The translations under genes and the position numbers were made by a program. Shown one piece after another: positions 1 to 5,658 of a DNA stretch of 8,851 nucleotides (position 1 is the stretch's first letter; every line of letters starts with the position of its first letter). The notes under the pieces were generated by a model. It was not told the DNA's origin. It worked only from the letters and a program-made list of their open reading frames with translations, and ran no database searches. This DNA comes from 13-2-20CM-68-14 sp036378475 (lineage in GTDB: Bacteria > Actinomycetota > Thermoleophilia > Gaiellales > Gaiellaceae), in contig DASUWJ010000147.1 of the NCBI GenBank assembly GCA_036378475.1, positions 1-8,851 of the forward strand. The letters run 5' to 3'.

Positions 1-66
1 CCGAGCCCACCGCTCCAGCGTCTCCCGCTCCTCATCGCTGAGCACGACCTCCGCACGAACCGGCAT
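1..66 (-). CDS. Probable IS630-family transposase, N-terminal fragment cut by the window edge
   Basis: Only the first 22 codons are visible; the reading frame continues past position 1. The peptide begins MPVRAEVVLSDEERETLERW. The pattern V-x-LS-x-EER-x-x-LE-x-WAR is typical of the start of IS630-family transposases, just before their first helix-turn-helix. The ATG at 64-66 is preceded by GGGAGG five bases upstream, so this is a genuine translation start and not a chance open frame. The family catalyses cut-and-paste transposition with a DDE nuclease core, which would lie outside the window. I cannot say whether the gene is intact. A short DNA-binding regulator with a similar N-terminus is the main alternative. 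The identification rests on a short motif recalled from the family. Confidence 0.6.
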   Translation of the reverse strand, partial: MPVRAEVVLSDEERETLERWAR

Positions 67-151
67 AACCGCCTCCCATCGTCGTAGCCGAACAAGACGA
101 CATTCGGCGGCACACGCCGGGTCCCTGCGGACTAACGACTCTGGTCACTAG
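67..151 (-). mobile_element. Putative 5' non-coding end of an IS630-like element, with CTAG target
   Basis: These bases lie between the transposase start and the region just downstream of dtd. IS630-family elements insert at a TA dinucleotide, often within CTAG, and carry short terminal inverted repeats close to the transposase start. A CTAG occurs at 148-151, 82 bases upstream of the transposase ATG. Read inward on the minus strand, the sequence after TA is GTGACCAGAGTCGTTAGTCC. This has the right distance and orientation for an element end. The opposite end lies outside the window, so neither the inverted repeat nor a TA duplication can be confirmed. The boundary is inference. Confidence 0.35.
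72..77 (-). promoter_or_regulatory. Shine-Dalgarno site of the transposase fragment
   Basis: Reads GGGAGG on the minus strand with a five-base spacer (CGGTT) before the ATG at 66. It is the strongest ribosome binding site in the window and the main reason for accepting the short edge fragment as a real gene start. Confidence 0.65.
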
Positions 152-198
152 GCGGGAAGGGCTAACGGGCCGCGGCGGCGGAGCTCCTGGCTCGCGGC

Positions 199-636
199 TC
201 AGGCCTCGAGGATGAGCGTGACCGGACCGTCGTTGACGAGCTCGATCGCCATCCGCGCTCCGAACACCCCCGTCGAGACGGGCACTCCCAGCTCGCGGAG
301 CCCCCGGCAGAGGGCCTCGTAGAGCGGCTTCGCCTGCTCGGGCGGGGCGGCGTCGCTGAAGCTCGGCCGGGTCCCCTTCGCCGCGTCGGCAAGGAGCGTG
401 AACTGGCTGACGACAAGCACCTCGCCGCCGACCTCGAGCACGCTCCGTTCGAACCTGCCGCTCTCGCCCGCAAAGACCCGCAGCCGAGCCAGTTTCCCCG
501 CCAGCCGCGCCGCCTGCTCGGCCGAATCGCCGCGGGCGATCCCCGCGAGGACGAGCAAACCCGGACCGATCTTGGCCACTGGCTCCTCCTCGAGCAGTAC
601 CCGGGCCCGCGAGACCCGCTGCAAGACGATCCTCAT
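199..636 (-). CDS. dtd: D-aminoacyl-tRNA deacylase (DTD)
   Basis: Hydrolyses the ester bond of D-amino acids mischarged on tRNA, and also glycine on tRNA-Ala, as a cytoplasmic proofreading step. The 145-residue product matches the usual DTD length. It starts MRIVLQRVSRA, the classic family N-terminus. The SQFTL active-site motif is at residues 77-81 and the GPVT (Gly-cisPro) motif near the C-terminus at 137-140, in the context VNDGPVT. I chose the ATG at 634-636 because family members begin at this Met. A GTG at 646-648 would add four residues (MAAG) and has a GGAG three bases upstream, closer than ideal, while the ATG has only a weak GGCAGG. Either start is possible. The gene is divergent from the pilus ATPase. 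The stop at 199-201 lies about 48 bases from the probable IS630 end, so it was not disrupted. Confidence 0.95.
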   Translation of the reverse strand: MRIVLQRVSRARVLLEEEPVAKIGPGLLVLAGIARGDSAEQAARLAGKLARLRVFAGESGRFERSVLEVGGEVLVVSQFTLLADAAKGTRPSFSDAAPPEQAKPLYEALCRGLRELGVPVSTGVFGARMAIELVNDGPVTLILEA

Positions 637-647
637 GCCTGCCGCCA

Positions 648-660
648 CTATCTCCGATAG
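648..660. promoter_or_regulatory. Perfect 5-base inverted repeat in the dtd/pilB divergent gap
   Basis: CTATC-TCC-GATAG: two perfect 5-base arms around a 3-base spacer, filling most of the 20 bases between the GTG of dtd and the ATG of the ATPase gene. In the dtd transcript the loop would hold the GGAG that could serve as its ribosome binding site. It could be an operator or a small RNA hairpin, but arms of five bases can arise by chance. No convincing -10/-35 boxes were recognised. The promoters of both genes probably lie inside each other's coding sequence. Confidence 0.3.
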
Positions 661-668
661 CAGGGAAC

Positions 669-2372
669 ATGGAGGCTGCGGAGCTCCCCGCCTTCCCTGC
701 GCCGGAGCGGCGCTTGCATCTCGGCGCGCTTTTGGCGCGGGAGGGCCTGCTGACGCCGACCCAGCTCGAGCGCGCCGTTCTCGAGCAGGAGCAAAACGGC
801 GCCCGACTCGGCGAGATCGTGGTCCGAAACGGCTGGGTCTCGAGCCGCGACCTGGCGCGCTTGCTGGCGGAGCAGCATGGGCTCGAGTTCCTCGACCTCG
901 CCCGGACGGAGATCGATCCGGATGCGGGGAGGCTCCTGCCCCAGAAGCTCGCCCACCGCTACCACGCGCTGCCGATTTCCTTCCTCGACGAGTCCACGAT
1001 CATGGTCGCGATCGCCGACCCGACCGATGTCTTCGCCTCCGACGACCTCCGGCTCGCACTCGGCCTGAACATCCGCCTCGCGGTCGTCGAGCCCGGCGAC
1101 CTCGAGCAGGCGATCGCGCGCCTGCACCGCAGCGAGGTCGAGATCAGCGAGGACGCCCCCGAGGAGCTCTCTCCGAGCCCGGTGCAGGACATCCTCGAGG
1201 AGGCCGCCACCAGCACCCCCGCGATCAATCTCGTCAACTCGATCATCAGCCGCTCGATCGACGACGGCGCCTCCGACATCCACTTCGAGCCGCAGGCGCG
1301 CGGCCTGCTCGTCCGCGCGCGGATCGACGGGGTGATGCGGAAGGTGACCGAGATTCCGCCCTCGCTGCAGGCGGCCGCCATGAGCCGCTTGAAGATCATG
1401 GGCGAGCTCGACATCGCCGAGAAACGTGCGCCCCAGGACGGGCGCGTCTCGATCCGCTTCGGGGGCAAGCCGATGGACTTGCGGATCGCCGTTTTGCCCA
1501 CCACCCACGGCGAGCAGGCGGTCCTGCGGATCCTCCAGCGGGCCAGCGGCCGGCTCGGGCTGGCCCAGCTCGGGATGAGCGGTGAGGACGAGGACGCGTT
1601 CGAGCAGGCGATCCGGCAGCCGTACGGAGGCGTGATCGCGGTCGGCCCGACCGGCAGCGGCAAGACGACCACGCTCTACGCCGCCCTCGACCTCCTGAAC
1701 CGAGACGAGCGCGTGGTGACGACGATCGAGGACCCGGTCGAGTGGCAGATCCCGGGCGTCAACCAGATCGAGGTCAACGCGCGGAGCGGGCTCACCTTCG
1801 CGCGCGGCCTGCGTACGATCCTGCGCAGCGACCCGGACGTGCTGCTCGTCGGCGAGGTTCGAGACGAGGAGACGGCGCGGATCGCGATGCAGGCCGCGAT
1901 GACCGGCCACCTGGTGCTGACGACGCTGCACGCCCACAACGCCGCGAGCTCGATCGCCCGCCTGAGGGACATGGGGGTCGACCCGGGACTGCTCGCGACC
2001 TCGCTCAACTGCATCGTCGCCCAGCGGCTCGCCCGCAGGCTCTGCCCCGACTGCCGCGAGCCCTACGCGGCAAGCAACGCCGAGCGGGTCGAGGTCGGCG
2101 TCGCCGACATGCCGGAGGCGATCTCGCTCTACCGCGCGCAAGGCTGCCTGCGCTGTGCCGGAACCGGCTACCGCGGCCGGGTGGCCCTCTACGAGGTGAT
2201 GCCGATCAGCGGTGAGGTGCGGCGCCGGCTGGGGTCCTCGACCGAAGAGATCTTCGCCGCGGCCGTCGAGGGGGGCATGACCACGCTGCGCCAGGACGGC
2301 CTGCGGGTCTGCCTCGCCGGCATCTCCTCGCTCGAGGAGATCCGCCGGGTCACCGGCGACCGGCTGGCCTAG
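669..2372 (+). CDS. pilB: PilB/GspE-type pilus or type II secretion assembly ATPase with MshEN domain
   Basis: Cytoplasmic hexameric ATPase that drives pilin or pseudopilin polymerisation at the inner membrane. The 567 residues have the full family layout. An N-terminal MshEN domain at about 14-77 has two tandem copies of the LG-x5-G...Q pattern (LGALLAREGLL and RLGEIVVRNGWV); such domains bind cyclic di-GMP in MshE. The ATPase core follows. It has ASDIHFEP at 201-208, the Walker A motif GPTGSGKT at 326-333, an Asp box TTIEDPVEW at 351-359, Walker B LLVGEVRDEE at 392-401 and a His box TGHLVLTTLHAH at 412-423. A zinc tetracysteine is formed by C459, C462, C493 and C496. All key residues are present. 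The ATG at 669 has a weak AGGGAA just upstream, and homology begins close to it. No pilC, pilT or pilin gene is in the window, so a pilus role cannot be separated from a secretion role. Its stop overlaps the convergent TPR gene. Confidence 0.93.
   Translation: MEAAELPAFPAPERRLHLGALLAREGLLTPTQLERAVLEQEQNGARLGEIVVRNGWVSSRDLARLLAEQHGLEFLDLARTEIDPDAGRLLPQKLAHRYHALPISFLDESTIMVAIADPTDVFASDDLRLALGLNIRLAVVEPGDLEQAIARLHRSEVEISEDAPEELSPSPVQDILEEAATSTPAINLVNSIISRSIDDGASDIHFEPQARGLLVRARIDGVMRKVTEIPPSLQAAAMSRLKIMGELDIAEKRAPQDGRVSIRFGGKPMDLRIAVLPTTHGEQAVLRILQRASGRLGLAQLGMSGEDEDAFEQAIRQPYGGVIAVGPTGSGKTTTLYAALDLLNRDERVVTTIEDPVEWQIPGVNQIEVNARSGLTFARGLRTILRSDPDVLLVGEVRDEETARIAMQAAMTGHLVLTTLHAHNAASSIARLRDMGVDPGLLATSLNCIVAQRLARRLCPDCREPYAASNAERVEVGVADMPEAISLYRAQGCLRCAGTGYRGRVALYEVMPISGEVRRRLGSSTEEIFAAAVEGGMTTLRQDGLRVCLAGISSLEEIRRVTGDRLA
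2369..2372. other. Shared CTAG: stop codons of two convergent genes overlap
   Basis: The plus-strand ATPase gene ends with TAG at 2370-2372 and the minus-strand TPR gene ends with TAG at 2371-2369. Both therefore terminate inside the palindrome CTAG. There is no intergenic space, so an intrinsic terminator for either transcript would have to lie within the opposite gene. None with a T-tract was seen nearby. Confidence 0.95.
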
Positions 2373-2728
2373 ACCCGCTCGTCCTCGACCCGGATCCGCG
2401 CGGCGTACTGCTCGCTCGCGGGCCTGAGCGAGCTGGCGAGCTTGTAGTGGCCCTGCGCCTCGACCTGCCTGCCCTGCTTCTCGAGGCAGCGGCCGAGCGC
2501 GTAGTGGGCGTAGTCGTCGGCGGGCGCGAGCTCGAGCACCGCTCGAAACTCGGACTCTGCCTCGTGGTAGCGGTGGATGCGGAAGTAGGCGATCCCGAGT
2601 GCCTCGCGGATCGAGGCCTTGGCGGGCTCGCGCCGCTTGGCCTTCTCGAGCGAGACCGTCGCCTGGGCCGCCATGCCGCGGCGGAGGTGGGCGCGGCCCT
2701 GCTGGAAGAGGTTGTAGGTGTCGCTCAT
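2369..2728 (-). CDS. Small three-repeat TPR protein
   Basis: A 119-residue protein made almost entirely of three tetratricopeptide repeats at about 4-37, 38-71 and 72-105. The second and third are exactly 34 residues long, with the usual small residues (for example ALGIAYFRIHRYHEAESEFR and ALGRCLEKQGRQVEAQGHYK) and a Pro closing each repeat. It has no signal peptide or membrane helix, so it is probably a cytoplasmic protein-protein adaptor. The ATG at 2726-2728 overlaps the nucleotidyltransferase stop as ATGA and is preceded by AGGG four bases upstream, so translation is probably coupled. It is the last gene of the minus-strand operon and converges on the pilus ATPase. Its partner is not evident. 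Candidates are a component of the upstream MoxR/transglutaminase cassette or the nucleotidyltransferase, and this is inference only. Confidence 0.85.
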   Translation of the reverse strand: MSDTYNLFQQGRAHLRRGMAAQATVSLEKAKRREPAKASIREALGIAYFRIHRYHEAESEFRAVLELAPADDYAHYALGRCLEKQGRQVEAQGHYKLASSLRPASEQYAARIRVEDERV

Positions 2729-3426
2729 TCGTCCCTGGCCAGATAGAGGAAGTTCTCCTGCACCAAGTCAAGCGGGTCCGTCAAGTCTCTCGTCCGGCCG
2801 ACCTCGTAGGCAGCGACCGTTTCTCCGGCCGCGAGCGCCCGTCGGTAGACCTCCGCGAGTTCGTACGGCGGACCGGGCAGCTCCTCTAGGTAGGGGGCGA
2901 GCCCGGGACCGAGCCCCCAGAGCGCGGCGTGTGCGAGCGGGCCCCGCGTCCCCGCATCGAGCCGCCTCACCCGGCCGCCTGAAACCTCGACCGCCGGCCG
3001 CCCGGGCCCAGGCGGTGGCTGGCGCCGCACGGCAAGCGCGCCGGGCGAGCCCGAGCGGGCGAAGGCGGCGGCGAAGCGGGCGAGATCCCCCGGCGAGAAG
3101 ACGGTGTCTGCGGTCGTCACGATGAGCGGTGGCTTCGCACCCGCCGCCAGGCCGCGCTTGACCGCATCGGCGGAGCCGTCGGGTCGGGGCTGGCGTATCA
3201 GCCGCAGCTCGACCCCGAAGGCCGAGCCGTCCCCGAGCAACGCCTCGACCTGCGCGGCCAGGTGGCCGACGATGACCGTGATCTCCCGACAGCCGGCCGC
3301 CGCGAGCTCCCGTAGGAGGGTCCCGATCACAGGCCGCCCGTCGATCGGCAGGATCGGCTTCGGCCAGCGCTCGGTCAGCGGACGCAGTCGCCGGCCCTCG
3401 CCGGCCGCCATCACGAGCGCCTCCAC
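2725..3426 (-). CDS. Sugar-phosphate nucleotidyltransferase-like protein (NTP_transferase family)
   Basis: Probably joins an NTP to a sugar 1-phosphate to give an NDP-sugar in the cytoplasm; substrate and nucleotide are unknown. The 233 residues form a single GT-A-like domain. The nucleotide-binding signature AAGEGRRLRPLTERWPKP is at 7-24, with catalytic Arg and Lys (K23). GSADAVKRGL at 84-93 matches the GTA-x-AL base/sugar loop. TTAD with metal-binding D107 follows. Near the C-terminus, RDLTDPLDLVQEN at 213-225 resembles the family's D-x-x-TP-x-DL-x-x-x-N ending, so D214 is a candidate second metal ligand. No left-handed beta-helix or acetyltransferase domain is present, so it is not a full GlmU. 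It resembles short RmlA/MurU-like enzymes. The GTG start at 3424-3426 lies three bases after the transglutaminase stop, with only a weak ribosome binding site, and the family N-terminus fits this start. Confidence 0.87.
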   Translation of the reverse strand: MEALVMAAGEGRRLRPLTERWPKPILPIDGRPVIGTLLRELAAAGCREITVIVGHLAAQVEALLGDGSAFGVELRLIRQPRPDGSADAVKRGLAAGAKPPLIVTTADTVFSPGDLARFAAAFARSGSPGALAVRRQPPPGPGRPAVEVSGGRVRRLDAGTRGPLAHAALWGLGPGLAPYLEELPGPPYELAEVYRRALAAGETVAAYEVGRTRDLTDPLDLVQENFLYLARDE

Positions 3427-3429
3427 GGC

Positions 3430-5658
3430 TCAGCCGAGGCCGAGCGAGCGGAGCGAGACGAGGCCGAGCGCCCGCTCGGATCGTGAGAGCAGGGAGCGAA
3501 GCTCTCTGCGGAGCGTCCGAAACGCGCGCCGGGCGGAGGCAGCCGCCTCGCCGGCCGCCGCCGGCGGCCCGTAGCGCGCCGCCGAGGCGGCGGCGACGAA
3601 CTCACTCGGAGAGGCACCAAGCTCCTCCGCGAGCGCCGCGAGCTCCCGCAGGGTCGCACCCGGCGGCAGCCTCGTCCCCTGGTCGGCGAGGAAGTCGGCC
3701 AGCTCCCGCACGCAGGCGGCGGCGAGCCGGCGCGGGTCGCGAGTCAGGTAGCGGCTCCCGCGCCGAACTAGCTTGGCCGCCACGACGAAGGCGAGCACCG
3801 CCGCGCCGAGGAGGGCGAGCAACCGGAGCAGCGAGCCGAGCCCCGCGCCGACCGGGGAGCCGCTTCGGCGGTGCCCCCGGCCGAGATCAACCACGCCGAA
3901 GCGGACGGGCGGGGCATGGAGCTTGCGCAGATCGAGGCCGCCCGGCCGCCGCACCTTCTGGGCGAGCGCGAACAGAGCCCCGGCGACGTCGAACCTCGGC
4001 GAGGAGGTCGTGTAGGTGCCGCTCAGCGAGCCCCGTCCGGGGGTGGGATCGAATGGCAGCCAGCCGAAGCGCGGGAACCAGGCCTCGACCCAGGTGTGGG
4101 CGTCGTGGTCGGTGACGATCCACTCGTGGCGGCCAGCGTCGTAGACGCCGCTCGTGAACCCCGCCGCGACCCGGGCCGGGATCCCGAGCAGGCGGAGCAT
4201 CAGGGCCATCGCGCCGGCGAAGTGCTGGCAGTAGCCGCGGTGCGTCTGCAGGACGAAGGCCGCGAGCGGCGGCAGGCCGCTCATCTGCGCCGGATGCTGG
4301 TCGTAGTGGAACTTGCCCCCGGAGCGAAACCAGGCCTCGAGCGCGACTGCCGCGGCGTAGGGACTGCTCGGGTCGCCGACCACCCGCCGGGCCGCGGCGT
4401 AGACGGAGCGGTAGGGCCGAAGCGCTTCGGTGCGCGAGAGGAACTCCGCGAGCCGCCGCTCTCGCGCCGCCGTTCCGAACGGCGGTACGCGCGCGATCGG
4501 GCCGACCTGCAGCTCGTCGCCGAGGAGCGGCGCCGGGTACGCGGGTCGCAGCTCCGCGAGCTGCCGAGGGGTCGGATGCGGCTCGTAGCTCCAGACCGTG
4601 TAGCGCTCACCGGCGGCAAGGGTCGAGTCCGGGAGCAGCGCCACCCCGCCTTCGGCGTAGAAGACGCGCCGCGGCCCCGGCGCGTAGGCGACGGGCACGC
4701 TCGCCCCGGTCAGGTGGTCATCGCGAAAGGCGCCGACCGTCACCTCCTGCCGGATCCAAACGCCCCCTTGGGCGGCTGCCGGCAGCTCAGGGTCGCCCGT
4801 CAACTCGTCGCGTCCCCCGGCCGAGCGGGGCCTGACCGGGATCGCCTGCTCGGACCAGTTGTTCCCGTCGAAGCGGTCGAGCGTCGTCGCCCGCCAGTAG
4901 GTCGCCTGCTCCGGCGCCGCGATCTTGAGCACGGTCGTCACCTTTTTCGGAAAGGTCAGGCCGCGGTAGTCGGAGTTCCAGGCGTACTCGACCGCAACCG
5001 GCTTGACGGGCTTCGAATAGAAGTCCCAGTTCTGCCAGTGCAGGAGCTGCCCGCTCGCGAGTGCCGAGGAGCCGGAAGCCTCGAAACCGAAGGCAACGGC
5101 GAGCGCGCCGAGCGCGACCGCCGCCGCCAAGCGCCGCGGGAAAAGCCGCTCGCGCAGGCCGACAAAAAGGAGCAGGAGCGAGGACAGGAGGGCGGCCCCG
5201 CGCCAGAGATCGTCCGGGCCGGATAGGAGCGTGGCCGGCCAGCCCGCGGCGACGAGCAGACATGAGGCCGCGAGGACCGGTCGCCGCGCCGAGGCGGCGA
5301 GCGCGACCGCGGCGCAGGAGGCAAAGAGCGCCACCAGGATCACACCTTGCATGTGGGGGTGGGAGGCGGCGGCGAACGGCAGCCGGTAGTCGTAGAACTC
5401 GAGAAAGCCGCCCGAGAAGCGGGAGAGCAGGCGGAGCGGGTGGACGATCCAGACGTGGAGCGCCGTGTGTAAGGCGAGGATGCTCGCCGCCGCCAGGAGC
5501 GCGAGACGGATCCGCAGGCTCCGGGCGAGTGCGGGCGCGACCGCGAGCAGGATCAGCCAGAGCGCGGCCCTCGCGCCGGGCGGCGGCTGCTCGAGTCGGA
5601 GCCAGCACCAGGCGAGCAGTGCCGAGGGGCCGGCGAGGAGCGCCGCCGTCCTAGCCAT
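3430..5658 (-). CDS. Polytopic transglutaminase-like protein (DUF3488-transglutaminase-DUF4129, TgpA-like)
   Basis: A 742-residue membrane protein. About seven hydrophobic segments lie in the first 197 residues (near 5-22, 28-46, 49-74, 103-122, 125-146, 153-170 and 176-195). A long extracytoplasmic region (about 198-604) ends in a transglutaminase/protease-like domain with a complete triad: C477 in GYCQHF, H521 in DAHTW and D537 in FDPTP. One helix at about 605-629 leads to a cytoplasmic tail resembling DUF4129, including TLRELAALAEEL and the ARYG motif. Seven helices with the N-terminus inside would place the catalytic domain outside, which agrees with TgpA of Pseudomonas aeruginosa. I chose the ATG at 5656-5658: it has GGGAG six bases upstream and starts just before the first helix. 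The frame is open upstream to 5970, but that peptide is Arg/Ser-rich and lies over DUF58. The gene overlaps DUF58 by eight bases. The natural substrate of the family is not established. Confidence 0.9.
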   Translation of the reverse strand: MARTAALLAGPSALLAWCWLRLEQPPPGARAALWLILLAVAPALARSLRIRLALLAAASILALHTALHVWIVHPLRLLSRFSGGFLEFYDYRLPFAAASHPHMQGVILVALFASCAAVALAASARRPVLAASCLLVAAGWPATLLSGPDDLWRGAALLSSLLLLFVGLRERLFPRRLAAAVALGALAVAFGFEASGSSALASGQLLHWQNWDFYSKPVKPVAVEYAWNSDYRGLTFPKKVTTVLKIAAPEQATYWRATTLDRFDGNNWSEQAIPVRPRSAGGRDELTGDPELPAAAQGGVWIRQEVTVGAFRDDHLTGASVPVAYAPGPRRVFYAEGGVALLPDSTLAAGERYTVWSYEPHPTPRQLAELRPAYPAPLLGDELQVGPIARVPPFGTAARERRLAEFLSRTEALRPYRSVYAAARRVVGDPSSPYAAAVALEAWFRSGGKFHYDQHPAQMSGLPPLAAFVLQTHRGYCQHFAGAMALMLRLLGIPARVAAGFTSGVYDAGRHEWIVTDHDAHTWVEAWFPRFGWLPFDPTPGRGSLSGTYTTSSPRFDVAGALFALAQKVRRPGGLDLRKLHAPPVRFGVVDLGRGHRRSGSPVGAGLGSLLRLLALLGAAVLAFVVAAKLVRRGSRYLTRDPRRLAAACVRELADFLADQGTRLPPGATLRELAALAEELGASPSEFVAAASAARYGPPAAAGEAAASARRAFRTLRRELRSLLSRSERALGLVSLRSLGLG
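3435..3470. repeat. 12-base direct repeat, 24-base period, at the transglutaminase 3' end
   Basis: CGAGGCCGAGCG occurs at 3435-3446 and again at 3459-3470, an exact 24-base (eight-codon) offset that keeps frame. It encodes the ALGL and SLGL steps in the C-terminal residues RALGLVSLRSLGLG. It looks like a small in-frame tandem duplication in the tail of the protein. Bases 3464-3479 also form a perfect inverted repeat (CCGAGCG-CC-CGCTCGG) with no T-tract. Confidence 0.6.

Noticed and set aside
152..198. GC-rich palindromes (including GGAGCTCC) after the dtd stop as an intrinsic terminator
   Set aside because: Stems are short and irregular and no T-tract follows on the minus strand.
398..1585. 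Plus-strand open frame overlapping dtd and the start of the ATPase gene in another frame
   Set aside because: Composition is Arg/Pro-rich and it only shadows two well-supported genes.
648..2771. Open frame of about 700 codons on the minus strand opposite the pilus ATPase
   Set aside because: It is antisense to a gene with complete motifs, its peptide is Arg/Asp-rich with no recognisable domain, and long antisense frames are expected at this G+C content.
3464..3479. CCGAGCG-CC-CGCTCGG inverted repeat as a terminator between transglutaminase and NTase
   Set aside because: The loop is only two bases, no T-tract follows, and it lies inside coding sequence with the next gene three bases after the stop.
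3871..5226. Plus-strand open frame of about 450 codons opposite the transglutaminase gene
   Set aside because: Low-complexity Arg/Gly/Ala-rich peptide with no motif or ribosome binding site; the minus-strand gene has a full catalytic triad.
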